DNA from: Pedobacter kyungheensis
GTDB taxonomy: Bacteria; Bacteroidota; Bacteroidia; Sphingobacteriales; Sphingobacteriaceae
Direction of reading: 5' to 3'
NCBI RefSeq assembly: GCF_000812965.1
Contig: NZ_JSYN01000019.1
Location: 118,272 to 182,271, forward strand
Length of the DNA: 64,000 nucleotides
Below are positions 1 to 8,679 of this stretch, in pieces (the stretch's first letter is position 1; the number at the start of each line of letters is the position of its first letter). The notes beneath the pieces are model-generated. The model was given only the letters and a program-made list of their open reading frames with translations, made no database searches and was not told where the DNA came from. Made by a program: the position numbers and the translations under genes.

Positions 1-41
1 CTTCTTTTGTTTAAAAGGGGATTGTTGCCACAATAACAAGT

Positions 42-467
42 TTATTCAAACCACGCTCTCCCCTTATCCAATCGTGTTAGGAAATCGAAAAATGATATGC
101 CAATTTCGATATGATATTGTTTATCTAAATCTATAAATGGTGATAATACAATACGATATTGATCATTTTCATCTCTTTCAATAGCGATAAATTCACCGCC
201 ACCGTTTCCTCCGATTGCCAATGTATTTGGTAAGTTTTCAAAGATACCATAATCAAGGTTTTGATCCAGTAACTCATCTAAATCCCATAGTATCACAAAC
301 TCTTTTCCAATGTTTACCTCAAATCCTGAATAACTATTGAGATAATGCCTGTAATCCTGTGGTATTTGAAAATTTGTAATCCGTTCTATTTCGGCAATCG
401 CTTCTGGTGATGGAATTGATCTTTTGGGCCAATTATATTTATTGAGTATCTCTTCAAATCTTTTCAT
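42..467 (-). CDS. SMI1/KNR4 (SUKH) family protein
   Basis: A 141-residue cytosolic protein with no signal peptide. The N-terminal part has the SUKH pattern: a helix with Ile-Pro-x-Asp-Tyr followed by Tyr-Leu-x-x-Tyr-Ser-Gly (about residues 34-49), then a Trp-Asp-Leu-Asp-Glu-Leu strand and helix (61-66) and a Gly-rich IGGNGGGEF segment (85-93), which is the usual SMI1/KNR4 core. In bacteria such proteins are often immunity proteins of polymorphic toxin systems, but many stand alone with unknown roles. No toxin gene lies on its upstream side inside the window. Its downstream side is cut by the window edge, so a link to a toxin cannot be judged. The family call is fairly secure; the function is not. 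Confidence 0.75.
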   Translation of the reverse strand: MKRFEEILNKYNWPKRSIPSPEAIAEIERITNFQIPQDYRHYLNSYSGFEVNIGKEFVILWDLDELLDQNLDYGIFENLPNTLAIGGNGGGEFIAIERDENDQYRIVLSPFIDLDKQYHIEIGISFFDFLTRLDKGRAWFE

Positions 468-660
468 TAAGGGGCATTTTATTCTAAAATATAGAAAAGA
501 TGTATTGCTGACAAATTAAAGATTTCTGTGTGCAGGCATCTAAAATTACCGGCTTTCCCGGTTGTATGTTAATCAAATATTTTCAATATTGTGCAGGCAT
601 TCACAAACCAAAGTCCTGTCAATTTGTTATATTCATATTAAATTATAGGAGATTCATCAC

Positions 661-1062
661 ATGGCAAATAATAAACCTTCACGCGATAAACTGCACAGTA
701 CCACCGAAAATGGTGGCATTAATAAAGAAAATTTATCATACAACGAAAGCAAGCAGAGTTATGAACTTGATGTAAAAGGTACAGATGAAGATTACGATCA
801 CCCGATGGGCTACGAAACAGTGGCCGCAGGTGCCCGCGACGATGATTCTACTTATGATGAAGCCAACCCATACGTAGGCGACGAATACGCACGGAATGAA
901 GAAATTGCAAACGATGATTTGGAGGAATTAGGTATGCACGTAGATAATGGTGAAAGTGTAAAGCTAAGTGCTGAAGATGAGATTCTGGCCCGCACGCCTG
1001 AAGATAACCGCGATGATTTGGATGAAGAAGGTTATCCGGTTAATGATACGCCCCAAAAATAG
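661..1062 (+). CDS. Small acidic hypothetical protein
   Basis: A 133-residue hydrophilic protein, extremely rich in Asp and Glu, with no Cys, no membrane segment and no recognisable catalytic motif. An AGGAG sequence about 9 bases before the ATG supports this start; a longer overlapping frame starting at 530 has no such support. The C-terminal half is a run of acidic segments with short Tyr/Pro breaks, suggesting a largely disordered protein. It is transcribed convergently with dnaX and separated from it by a hairpin terminator. I do not recognise a function. Confidence 0.7.
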   Translation: MANNKPSRDKLHSTTENGGINKENLSYNESKQSYELDVKGTDEDYDHPMGYETVAAGARDDDSTYDEANPYVGDEYARNEEIANDDLEELGMHVDNGESVKLSAEDEILARTPEDNRDDLDEEGYPVNDTPQK

Positions 1063-1116
1063 TCAATAGCACACCGTCGGGAAGATGGTGATTTGACGAA
1101 ACAATCATATAAATGG

Positions 1117-1151
1117 AAAAGCAGGGTTACATTCGGTGTAGTCCTGCTTTT
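1117..1151. terminator. Bidirectional intrinsic terminator
   Basis: The arms AAAAGCAGG and CCTGCTTTT enclose an inner TACA/TGTA pair with a TTCGG loop. A-rich and T-rich flanks allow use from both sides. It lies between the convergent acidic-protein gene and dnaX. Confidence 0.75.
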
Positions 1152-1177
1152 GTTTTATACCTTAATTTTAATTGCTT

Positions 1178-3004
1178 TTATGGGTTGATATCCAGGTTAA
1201 ATCTCCTGCGCAGCTCATCCAGTTTCGGATTTTTGTTTACCAGGTAATCGTATTTTTCGCGGTTACCATACAACCTGTTTTCCAGTTTACGCTCTACCTG
1301 TTTATAAGTTACCAGTACCCCGAAATTTTTAAGTTCGTTTCTTAAGTAATTTAAAAGTTCAACAGATTCCTGCTGAATGAGGTGTTCCTGGGTTTTACTT
1401 TCTACTGAAATTTCAATCAGCTCGGGCTTTAAAAGTACCGGTGCAAAGTTGTTCAGGATGGTAAACAGGTTAATTTTATCGGCAGCTTTAAGAATTTGCA
1501 CATAATTGCTCCACACCTCAAGCAAACGGTCATAACTAAAAACTTCACGTGCTTCGCCGGTTATAGCTTTTGGCTTACCGTCGTCGTCGCTATCTGCATT
1601 TCGTTCAAAATCGTTTAACGAAGGAATTAAGGTGCCCGCTGTTTTTTTGGGGATATTGATACTGATAGAAGTAGCCGTAGGCATGCTTACAGGCCTTGGC
1701 GCTTCGCTCGATGTATTTAAAGGTATACTCGCCGGAACTTCAGTCTTTGGGATATTTACTGTTGCCGGTGCAGCGTTTTCACTTTCAGCTTTTGGCTTTA
1801 TGCTTTCGGCCTGCACTGCCTTTTCGGCTACGACATTAGTTTTTTTTTTATCCTGATCTCCGTCAGTTGCTGTGTTATTGGTATTTAAAGGCTGTTGTGC
1901 TAAATTGACGACGGACCGGATATGGCACATTTTAATCAGCGCCAGCTCTACCTGTAAACGTTGGTTTTTAGAGTTTTTATAGTTTAAATCGCAGGTATTG
2001 GCCAAATTTAAGGCCGTTAACAGGAATGATAATTCTGTTTGCCTGCACTGCTCTAAATATTTTTGTTTGATGTTTTCGCTTACCTCTAAGAGCTTAATGG
2101 TTGCATTGTCTTTACCTACCAGTAAATTACGGAAGTGACTCGCCAAACCATTGATAAAGTTGTTGCCATCGAAACCATTGTTCAATATTTCATCAAACAG
2201 GAGCAGGGTTTGGCTAACTTCGGCAGCAGTTAAAAAAGAGGTGAGTTTAAAAAAGTAATCGTAATCTAAAATGTTAAGGTTATCGATTACCGCTTTATAG
2301 GTAATGTTCTTATTGGCATAACTGGCAATCTGATCGAACATCGAAAGGGCATCACGCAAACCTCCGTCAGCTTTTTGCGCAATAATGTGCAAACCATCAC
2401 TTTCAAAAGCAATGTTCTCGCGGTTGGCAATGGTCGAAAGATGATTGGCAATATCTTCTACCTGGATCCGGTTGAAATCGAAAATCTGGCAACGCGATAA
2501 AATGGTTGGCAGGATTTTGTGTTTCTCGGTAGTAGCCAGAATAAAAATAGCATATGAAGGTGGTTCCTCAAGGGTTTTCAGAAAGGCATTAAATGCACTT
2601 TGCGATAACATGTGAACCTCATCAATGATATAGATCTTGTATTTTCCGGCTTGTGGCGGTATGCGCACCTGCTCAATTAAACTACGGATATCATCAACCG
2701 AGTTGTTTGATGCCGCATCGAGCTCGTGCACGTTAAAAGAATGCCCGTTCTGAAATGACTGGCAATTGTCACAGGTACCACAGGCTTCCATATCGGCTGT
2801 AGGGTTAGTACAGTTAATGGTTTTGGCCAGGATACGCGCGCAAGTGGTTTTACCCACACCCCGCGGACCGCAAAACAAAAATGCCTGTGCAAGCTGGTTG
2901 TTTTTGATGGCGTTTTTTAAAGTACCCGTAATGTGCTGCTGACCAACCACAGTTTCGAACGTGGCCGGGCGGTATTTGCGGGCAGAAACAATAAAATTTT
3001 CCAT
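1178..3004 (-). CDS. dnaX: DNA polymerase III subunit gamma/tau
   Basis: Clamp-loader ATPase of the replicative polymerase, about 608 residues. The N-terminal AAA+ domain has a Walker A site GPRGVGKTT (about 46-54), a zinc-binding Cys cluster (CGTCDNC, about 75-81), Walker B with DEVH (128-131) and an SRC arginine-finger motif (about 170-172). A Ser/Pro/Ala/Thr-rich linker (about 370-460) leads to a C-terminal tau-type domain. A frame could begin with GTG six bases upstream, but the ATG giving MENFIVSARKYRP fits the family better. I saw no obvious long A-run slippage site of the E. coli type in a quick reading. Confidence 0.95.
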   Translation of the reverse strand: MENFIVSARKYRPATFETVVGQQHITGTLKNAIKNNQLAQAFLFCGPRGVGKTTCARILAKTINCTNPTADMEACGTCDNCQSFQNGHSFNVHELDAASNNSVDDIRSLIEQVRIPPQAGKYKIYIIDEVHMLSQSAFNAFLKTLEEPPSYAIFILATTEKHKILPTILSRCQIFDFNRIQVEDIANHLSTIANRENIAFESDGLHIIAQKADGGLRDALSMFDQIASYANKNITYKAVIDNLNILDYDYFFKLTSFLTAAEVSQTLLLFDEILNNGFDGNNFINGLASHFRNLLVGKDNATIKLLEVSENIKQKYLEQCRQTELSFLLTALNLANTCDLNYKNSKNQRLQVELALIKMCHIRSVVNLAQQPLNTNNTATDGDQDKKKTNVVAEKAVQAESIKPKAESENAAPATVNIPKTEVPASIPLNTSSEAPRPVSMPTATSISINIPKKTAGTLIPSLNDFERNADSDDDGKPKAITGEAREVFSYDRLLEVWSNYVQILKAADKINLFTILNNFAPVLLKPELIEISVESKTQEHLIQQESVELLNYLRNELKNFGVLVTYKQVERKLENRLYGNREKYDYLVNKNPKLDELRRRFNLDINP

Positions 3005-3115
3005 CGGCACGAAAATAGGAATTTTTTACGAGTTGAGACTTGAAGCAACTGGAATGTGGAAAAGTTATAAATTGTATAACAAAACCGTTAAAATCAAAAT
3101 AATGAAATTAAACCA

Positions 3116-3874
3116 TTAGTGATGGTAGTTGTAAAATAGCTTATAGCTTTGCTCAAAGGATTCAAAACTACCAAAAACCTGCGTTATGGCTTTTTCTGTA
3201 TCATAGCCCTGATTGGTAAGCCTGATGATTTGTTTTAAATTTTCGGTTCTTTTGCCTTTGATAAAAAAGTAAATTACACTGTAAGCGGTGTTATAATTGT
3301 CTTGTACCTCATGGCCATAAAATGAACCATTGTAAATGCCGAAGAATTTTTTTAACCGTTCAGCATCCTTTAAATCAATACCTGCTTTTATACTTTTAAT
3401 GCGAAAGTCTTGCGGAGCAGCATATAAATTGCCTTCGCTATCAAAATCGAGTGTTTCGAAAAACTCTGCCAGTCCTTCATTTAGCCACCTTGGCGATTGT
3501 TTAAAATTAAACTGAAAAATACTGTGACTTGCCTCGTGTAAGGTAATGGCAATGAAATCGCGGTTTTTGTATACAAAAGCCTGGTTAATGTTGTCAATAT
3601 AAAAGCCGTCGCTACTTGCTGGTGCATTATATTTTTTCTGCTCCAACCGGTAATCTTTGTTTTTGCCGTACAAGTTTATTTTCACCGGAGCGGTAATGTT
3701 CTCCCGGGTTTCGAAAATTTCGTTGCAAAACATGCGCTCGTAAGCAATTAGCTTTTCGATTTTCTTTTGCTCCGTATCGCTTATTTTGCAGTTTATAGTA
3801 TTAATCTCTACATACTGGGCATAGGAAGCAAGACTAATCAAGTTAATCAATAAACATATCAAGCGCTTTTTCAT
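3116..3874 (-). CDS. Secreted gluzincin-type metallopeptidase-like protein
   Basis: A 252-residue protein with a signal peptide (about 1-19, cleavage probably after SYA). The HEASH zinc motif (113-117) is followed by NEGLAEFFE (132-140). The short spacing to a downstream glutamate is the gluzincin arrangement of the peptidase-MA/DUF1570 type families. It probably acts in the periplasm or outside the cell on proteins or peptidoglycan-linked peptides, but the substrate is unknown. It is followed on the same strand side by an AraC gene upstream, with 35 bases between them, so co-transcription is possible. Confidence 0.75.
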   Translation of the reverse strand: MKKRLICLLINLISLASYAQYVEINTINCKISDTEQKKIEKLIAYERMFCNEIFETRENITAPVKINLYGKNKDYRLEQKKYNAPASSDGFYIDNINQAFVYKNRDFIAITLHEASHSIFQFNFKQSPRWLNEGLAEFFETLDFDSEGNLYAAPQDFRIKSIKAGIDLKDAERLKKFFGIYNGSFYGHEVQDNYNTAYSVIYFFIKGKRTENLKQIIRLTNQGYDTEKAITQVFGSFESFEQSYKLFYNYHH

Positions 3875-3909
3875 ATTGCAATATACCTTGTTTAAGGGTT
3901 ATTTTGGGC

Positions 3910-4773
3910 TTATTTCATAATTGCTTTCAGTTCGTGCCTGTACTCTGATGCACTTTTACCAGTAAACTCCTTAAACAGCTTATTAAAATGACTAAAATTA
4001 TTGAAACCGCTTTCGTAAGCAATATTGGCAATGCTGATCGGTTTTTCGGCCAGCAGTTTTGAAGCATGTACCACGCGATACTCGTTTACGAAATGCGTAA
4101 AGGTTTTTTTAGTAATCTTTTTAAAATACCGGCAAAAAGAAGGTACGGTCATACTCGACATTTCTGCAATATCATGCAGACTAATTGGTTCCTGGAAGTG
4201 ATCTTTCACAAAGTTGAAGATCATGTTAATGCGGTCGTTATCCTGCACCTGCATTTCCATTGAAAAACCCCTGGCATTTAAAATTTTATAATCCCTGGCG
4301 TTTTCGAGTACCTTTAATACATATAATAAGGATAGCAAGCGCTCAAAAGGAGGCTGGTCATCCATCATTTCTATTTTGTCACCAATCAGGGCCTTGGTTT
4401 GGTTGCCAAATGCAATACCACCTTTTGCTTTATCGAACAATTCCTGTATGCCTTTAGTCTCCTGCAAGCTTAAAAAACCGGTACCCAAAAAATCGGGTTT
4501 CATCTGGATTACGGTTTCATTTTTATTACCGGTATTGGTATCAGTAAACCCGCAATGAGGCAAATTACTACCAATTAAAATCAAATCGCCTTCGGTATAA
4601 TAAGAAACGTGACTACCAATTTGCCTTTTACCTGTACCGCCGTTTACAAAAACCATTTCAATCTCGGGATGGTAATGCCAAAGGTGCGCCATGTTATTTT
4701 CGTTGGCAATGTATTTCGAGTAATAAAAAGAGCTGCCGAAAGAGGGCTCTACTACTTCAAAACTTGGCTTCAT
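3910..4773 (-). CDS. AraC family transcriptional regulator
   Basis: A 287-residue regulator. The N-terminal half is a cupin-like sensor fold: the HLWHYHPEIEMVFV segment near the start and a following Gly-rich turn are typical of sugar-responsive AraC proteins. The C-terminal 100 residues hold two helix-turn-helix units, ending in the family signature GFNNFSHFNKLFKEFTGKSA (about 256-275). The effector is unknown. No sugar-utilisation genes lie beside it, so its targets are probably elsewhere. Confidence 0.9.
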   Translation of the reverse strand: MKPSFEVVEPSFGSSFYYSKYIANENNMAHLWHYHPEIEMVFVNGGTGKRQIGSHVSYYTEGDLILIGSNLPHCGFTDTNTGNKNETVIQMKPDFLGTGFLSLQETKGIQELFDKAKGGIAFGNQTKALIGDKIEMMDDQPPFERLLSLLYVLKVLENARDYKILNARGFSMEMQVQDNDRINMIFNFVKDHFQEPISLHDIAEMSSMTVPSFCRYFKKITKKTFTHFVNEYRVVHASKLLAEKPISIANIAYESGFNNFSHFNKLFKEFTGKSASEYRHELKAIMK

Positions 4774-4954
4774 GTTGATTAATTTTATATGCTAAAATAG
4801 GTTAAAAATATGTTAAATTATGTGTTTTACCGAAATATGACTGAATTAGGGGTAATATAGCATAGATATTGGCCAATATGCAATCGTCTGGGTATTTAAG
4901 CTTTGCCTACCTTAGTACCATCATAAAGTAATTAACTCTTTAAAATATTTGGTT

Positions 4955-5548
4955 ATGAAAAAGTTCTTAAAAATCGGTTTAATAGCAGCGTTATTTTTTA
5001 CTGCTACGGGTGTACACGCTAACGATGATGATTTTACTTTAAAAGTAAAAGGTGAAAAAGAAAAGTTTATCCGTTTTTCTGCAGATAAAGCAGAAGATCT
5101 AAATTTATCATTAGTAGGTGCTGATGATGAAGTATTGTTCGAAGAAACCATCCATGCTTCTGCTACAACAAGCAAAGTATATGATTTAAATGCACTTCCT
5201 GACGGAAAATATGTGCTAAAGGTAGAATCGGAAGCTAAACTTGCAAAATATAATGTAGTAATTGAAAATGGTGAGGCAATTGTTTCTGAGCCAAAAATTG
5301 CTAACGTTTTTAAACCAGTTTATACTAAAACTGATGATGTGGTGACCCTGAGCTTAAACAACCTGGATAAAAGCCCGATCGAAGTAAAAGTTTACAACGA
5401 ATATAACGATGAGGTTTATGCAGAATCGTTTAAAGACAAAGCACAGTTAACTAAGAAATTCAACATCAGTAAAACAGATTCAAGATCGTTAACTTTCGTA
5501 GTAAAGTTTAAAGATGAGAGTTTTGTTAAAACGATCGAAACTTACTAA
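4955..5548 (+). CDS. Small secreted protein, Ig/DUF3244-like
   Basis: A 197-residue exported protein. The frame opens with TTG six bases earlier, but the ATG giving MKKFLKIG is preferred because it starts a standard signal peptide (1-22, cleavage after VHA). The mature part is mostly alternating hydrophobic/charged beta-strand sequence in two similar halves; the phrases LPDGKYVLKVE and the second half with YNEYNDEVYAESF recall the small secreted Ig-like DUF3244 proteins of Bacteroidota. No catalytic motif was seen. It is monocistronic and ends at a strong terminator. Confidence 0.75.
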   Translation: MKKFLKIGLIAALFFTATGVHANDDDFTLKVKGEKEKFIRFSADKAEDLNLSLVGADDEVLFEETIHASATTSKVYDLNALPDGKYVLKVESEAKLAKYNVVIENGEAIVSEPKIANVFKPVYTKTDDVVTLSLNNLDKSPIEVKVYNEYNDEVYAESFKDKAQLTKKFNISKTDSRSLTFVVKFKDESFVKTIETY

Positions 5549-5569
5549 AAACTAACAGCTAATTGATTA

Positions 5570-5602
5570 GGGAGATTATCGGATAGATAATCTCCCTTTT
5601 TT
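5570..5602 (+). terminator. Intrinsic terminator
   Basis: A perfect 11-bp stem (GGGAGATTATC with GATAATCTCCC), a 5-base loop and six T residues, right after the secreted-protein gene. Confidence 0.9.
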
Positions 5603-5710
5603 GTTTGCAGTAAAAGGGTAGATGTAAGACGGAAGATGTAGCTTTTCGTTATTATCTTCCATTTGTCATTTCCCATTTTACATTATTCATTAATATATTC
5701 TGATTAATCG

Positions 5711-5741
5711 TTTGATTTTAAGAAATATATTGTTACTTTTG
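5711..5741 (+). promoter_or_regulatory. Bacteroidota-type promoter of rpsF operon
   Basis: TTTG at 5711-5714 and TACTTTTG (TAnnTTTG) at 5734-5741 with a 19-base spacer match the Bacteroidota primary sigma consensus. Predicted transcription start is near 5747, giving a leader of about 45 bases before rpsF. Confidence 0.75.
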
Positions 5742-5793
5742 CATCCCCGTAATATACCTCGGGATTAAAAAATTAAAAACATAATTAATAACA

Positions 5794-6150
5794 ATGAATC
5801 AGTACGAAACTGTTATCGTTCTAACCCCGTTGTTATCTGAAGACGCAGCGAAAGAGGCATTAGCTAAATTCAAAGCAGTTCTTACTGATAACGGAGCCGA
5901 AATTATCCAGGAGGATAATTGGGGTTTGAGAAAATTAGCGTATCCAATTGACAAAAAGTCAAATGGTTTCTTCAACTTAACTGAATACAAAGCTTCAGGT
6001 GATTTGATCGCAAAATTAGAGCTTCAATTAAAACGCGATGAGCGTGTGTTACGTTTCTTAACTATCCGTTTAGACAGACACGCTGTTGCTTACAATGAGA
6101 AAAAGCGTAGTGGTGCTTTTAACAAAAAAACTAAGGAGGTTGCAGCGTAA
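5794..6150 (+). CDS. rpsF: 30S ribosomal protein S6
   Basis: A 118-residue ribosomal protein of the small-subunit platform. The opening YETVIVLTPLLSEDAAKEAL and the later NWGLRKLAYPI core are typical of S6. The C-terminus is a basic tail. It is first in rpsF-rpsR-rplI; its stop codon overlaps the rpsR start by one base (TAATG). The ssb/priB gene that sits in this operon in proteobacteria is absent, as usual in this phylum. Confidence 0.97.
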   Translation: MNQYETVIVLTPLLSEDAAKEALAKFKAVLTDNGAEIIQEDNWGLRKLAYPIDKKSNGFFNLTEYKASGDLIAKLELQLKRDERVLRFLTIRLDRHAVAYNEKKRSGAFNKKTKEVAA

Positions 6151-6413
6151 TGGCAAGAGAACAAATTCAATACGTAACTGCCCCTAAAGTAGAGGATAAC
6201 CGTAAAAAATATTGCCGTTTCAAGAAAAACGGAATTAAATATATCGATTACAAGGATGCAAACTTCTTGTTGAAATTCATTAACGATCAAGGTAAATTAT
6301 TACCAAGACGCCTTACTGGTACTTCGTTAAAATTCCAACGTAAAGTGGCTCAGGCTGTTAAACGTGCCCGTCACATCGGTTTGTTACCTTTCGTTGCTGA
6401 TCAATTAAAATAG
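6150..6413 (+). CDS. rpsR: 30S ribosomal protein S18
   Basis: An 87-residue protein that forms a pair with S6 on the 16S rRNA platform. The segments YCRFKKNGIKYIDYKD and the C-terminal VAQAVKRARHIGLLPFV are diagnostic. It is translationally coupled to rpsF through a one-base overlap and followed after 12 bases by rplI, whose start is preceded by AGGAGG-like sequence. Confidence 0.97.
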   Translation: MAREQIQYVTAPKVEDNRKKYCRFKKNGIKYIDYKDANFLLKFINDQGKLLPRRLTGTSLKFQRKVAQAVKRARHIGLLPFVADQLK

Positions 6414-6425
6414 GAGGCTAGAGAT

Positions 6426-6869
6426 ATGGAAATTATTTTAAAACAAGATATTAAAGGCCTTGGTGAGAAAGATGATGTAGTTACAGTAAAGCCAGGTTTT
6501 GGCCGTAACTATTTAATCCCTCAAGGATTTGCTGCATTAGCTACTTCTTCTGCTAAAAAAGTATTGGCAGAAAACTTAAAGCAAGCTGCTTTTAAACAAG
6601 ATAAAATTAAGAAAGATGCTGAAGGTGTTGCTGAGCGTTTAACTGCTGTTAAACTTTCAATTGGCGCTAAAGCTGGCGAAAGCGGAAAAATCTTCGGAGC
6701 GGTTAACACCATCCAGATTGCTGAAGCATTAAAAGCTCAAGGCTTTGATGTAGACCGTCGTCGTATTACTTTCGAAACTGAACCAAAATTTGTTGGCGAA
6801 TATGTTGCTAACTTAAACTTACACAAAGAAGTTAAAGTTCAGGTTCCTTTCGAAGTAGTTGCTGAATAA
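6426..6869 (+). CDS. rplI: 50S ribosomal protein L9
   Basis: A 147-residue protein with both L9 domains: the N-terminal rRNA-binding domain (MEIILKQDIKGLGEKDDVV and the GFGRNYLIPQGFA signature, about 24-36), a long connecting helix, and a C-terminal domain with the SGKIFGAV segment. Last gene of the operon; a strong hairpin terminator follows. Confidence 0.97.
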   Translation: MEIILKQDIKGLGEKDDVVTVKPGFGRNYLIPQGFAALATSSAKKVLAENLKQAAFKQDKIKKDAEGVAERLTAVKLSIGAKAGESGKIFGAVNTIQIAEALKAQGFDVDRRRITFETEPKFVGEYVANLNLHKEVKVQVPFEVVAE

Positions 6870-6892
6870 GCATTCTTTAAGAATCATAAAAA

Positions 6893-6925
6893 AAGTCCTT
6901 TCAGTTTTCTGAAAGGACTTTTTTT
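6893..6925. terminator. Intrinsic terminator after rplI
   Basis: A perfect 12-bp stem (AAGTCCTTTCAG with CTGAAAGGACTT), TTTT loop and T-run. A-rich sequence on the left side would let it also stop transcription of the convergent SDR gene. Confidence 0.92.
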
Positions 6926-6932
6926 ATGAAAT

Positions 6933-6993
6933 AGATTTGAGACGTGAGACATGCGAAATGCAAACTAAATCTCACATCTAATGTCTCAAATCT
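6933..6993. repeat. Low-complexity dyad (TGAGA type)
   Basis: AGATTTGAGAC (6933-6943) and its exact complement GTCTCAAATCT (6983-6993) enclose degenerate copies of the same trimer-like motif. A similar dyad lies between mreC and mreB (47358-47422). Confidence 0.6.
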
Positions 6994-7003
6994 CAGATCT
7001 TTC

Positions 7004-7702
7004 CTATCCCTTCGGAGTGGTTGGTCTGATTTCTACCTTGCTTGGCAGTGTTCTTGCCGGCATGGCTAATAAATCTACCAGCAGTTTGCCCATATCTTCT
7101 GGCTGAATTTTCCAGGCATCTGCCTCGGCATCAGGATTGTGATCGTTAAAATGACTGGCTACCGAACCCGGCATAATGGTACTTACTTTTACACCATATT
7201 TTCTTAAATCTAACATTACCGCCTGAGTAAAACCGGTTAAACCAAATTTACTGGCATTATAAGCCGAGCCTCCGGCAAAAAAGTTAGTGCCTGCCAGACT
7301 AGAAATGGTGAAAATATGCCCTTTCGTTTTTTTGATCTCTTCTACAGTAGCTTTAATGCTGTAAAAAACACCGGTTAAATTGGTATCGATGATTTCGTTC
7401 CATGAATTAATATCCAGCTCATCAATTGGTGCGAAATGCCCCACACCTGCATTGGCAATCAGTACATCAAGCTGTCCCCATTTCTGAATAATCAGGTCTA
7501 CTGCTTCCTGCTGCGATTTAAAATCTTTAACATCCGCTTCAATGGCCAAAACATCGCCATGCGCTACTAAACCGGCAGCGGCCTGATTGGCTGCGTCAAT
7601 CGTTCTGCTGGTGATGGCTACTTTATAACCGTCTTTTAAAAGGGCTTCGGCAACACCGAGCCCAATTCCTTTACTTCCTCCTGTAATTAGTGCAACTTTC
7701 AT
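7004..7702 (-). CDS. SDR family oxidoreductase
   Basis: A classical short-chain dehydrogenase of 232 residues. The Rossmann nucleotide loop TGGSKGIG (7-14), the NAG motif (84-86), active-site Ser in ISS (about 133-135) and YNASK (148-152; catalytic Tyr148 and Lys152) are all present. The arrangement fits NAD(P)-dependent oxidation/reduction of a small alcohol or ketone, with substrate unknown. The short C-terminal tail TTPKG ends within a few bases of the dyad at 6933-6993. The DUF1080 gene lies 30 bases upstream on the same strand and may be co-transcribed. Confidence 0.92.
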   Translation of the reverse strand: MKVALITGGSKGIGLGVAEALLKDGYKVAITSRTIDAANQAAAGLVAHGDVLAIEADVKDFKSQQEAVDLIIQKWGQLDVLIANAGVGHFAPIDELDINSWNEIIDTNLTGVFYSIKATVEEIKKTKGHIFTISSLAGTNFFAGGSAYNASKFGLTGFTQAVMLDLRKYGVKVSTIMPGSVASHFNDHNPDAEADAWKIQPEDMGKLLVDLLAMPARTLPSKVEIRPTTPKG

Positions 7703-7732
7703 GTTCTCTTAACGTATATCTGTCAAAAATGT

Positions 7733-8539
7733 TTACTTAGATTTTGAGCTGGCAGGGATGGGGAGCTGTTTAATTTCGATATCTTTAAAATCAACAGGCT
7801 GACCTTCGCTTTGCAAGGCGATAAATCCCGATTTAAGCGCTTTGCCATCTATTTTAATTTTGGGGTCGAAACGGTTAGCTACGCCTCCGCCTATTTGTGG
7901 TTTGCTGTACTGCAGCACGGTATCGCCATTAATAATATGTGTAACCAGCGAATCGCCCAATACAATTAGCTCTGCCGATACCCACTGGTCGCCATCGTAA
8001 GTTTTCGATCTCGAATCTAAACAGTGCCCGGCGTACATTTTACCATTGTAGAAAATTTCGGTACCTGGTGAGCACATGTTACCGGTAGGGCGTGGCCTGC
8101 CATCGCTCAAACCACCTAAAAACTGCATTTCAATTGAAATTGGCCAATCCTGCTCTTTAGGCATGGTTTTCGGATCCTGCGAATGGAACATCACACCGCT
8201 ATTGCGTAAAGTGTAGCCTGGTGCGCCTTTTTGCAGCTCACCAACCATACGGTATTTTAACTTTAGGTGATAGTATGAAAAAGGTGTTTTGTAGTAAAGG
8301 TGACCAAACTGATCATTAAAATCGCCATATTGATCGTAACGTACTTTTATAATGCCATCTTCTACGCGGAAAGTGTTTCCGAAGTTCACATTGTAATCGT
8401 GGTGGTGGATTTTAACATTCCAGTCTTTAATGTCTTTCCCGTTGAAAAGTGAAATCCACTTTCCATTGCCAGTGGTGTTTTTTGTAGTGCTGCAACCCCA
8501 TAAAAGGACCAACATAAAAAGGTATCCGATTTTCTTCAT
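7733..8539 (-). CDS. DUF1080 (3-keto-disaccharide hydrolase domain) lipoprotein
   Basis: A 268-residue lipoprotein: MKKIGYLFML begins a signal peptide ending in the lipobox LLWGC (Cys16). The body is a concanavalin-like jelly roll with the DUF1080 hallmarks WISLFNGKDIKDW near the N-terminus, the FRVEDGIIKV strand, and later NSGVMFHSQ and the C-terminal IALQSEGQPVDFKDIEI. The frame extends 14 codons further upstream, but that start would place sequence before the signal peptide, so the inner ATG is chosen. DUF1080 proteins are linked to hydrolysis of 3-keto-glycosides; the actual substrate here is unknown. Confidence 0.88.
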   Translation of the reverse strand: MKKIGYLFMLVLLWGCSTTKNTTGNGKWISLFNGKDIKDWNVKIHHHDYNVNFGNTFRVEDGIIKVRYDQYGDFNDQFGHLYYKTPFSYYHLKLKYRMVGELQKGAPGYTLRNSGVMFHSQDPKTMPKEQDWPISIEMQFLGGLSDGRPRPTGNMCSPGTEIFYNGKMYAGHCLDSRSKTYDGDQWVSAELIVLGDSLVTHIINGDTVLQYSKPQIGGGVANRFDPKIKIDGKALKSGFIALQSEGQPVDFKDIEIKQLPIPASSKSK

Positions 8540-8667
8540 CTGTGTAAATTTGAAACCCCAAAATACAGAAAATCGGAGCATTTAATTTTATTTCAGTATT
8601 TAATTTACAAATCGGCCGTTGGTTAATAATTCTTTCCGCTTGCATTTTCCTTTTCCATCGCTTTAAT

Positions 8668-8675
8668 TACCTTTG
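8668..8675 (+). promoter_or_regulatory. Possible -7 box very close to mtgA start
   Basis: TACCTTTG matches TAnnTTTG perfectly and ends only 4 bases before the mtgA ATG. No good TTTG was seen at the normal upstream distance. If real, the mRNA would be almost leaderless. Confidence 0.4.
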
Positions 8676-8679
8676 CGCT

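Noticed and set aside
42..467. SUKH protein as an immunity gene of a toxin system
   Set aside because: No toxin gene is visible inside the window; the unseen side could still hold one, so this is only set aside.
530..775. An 81-codon frame overlapping the small acidic gene
   Set aside because: Low-complexity overlap with a better-supported gene that has an AGGAG site at its start.
1178..3010. GTG start six bases upstream for dnaX
   Set aside because: The ATG start gives the conserved MENFIVSARKYRP-like N-terminus; the extra two residues add nothing.
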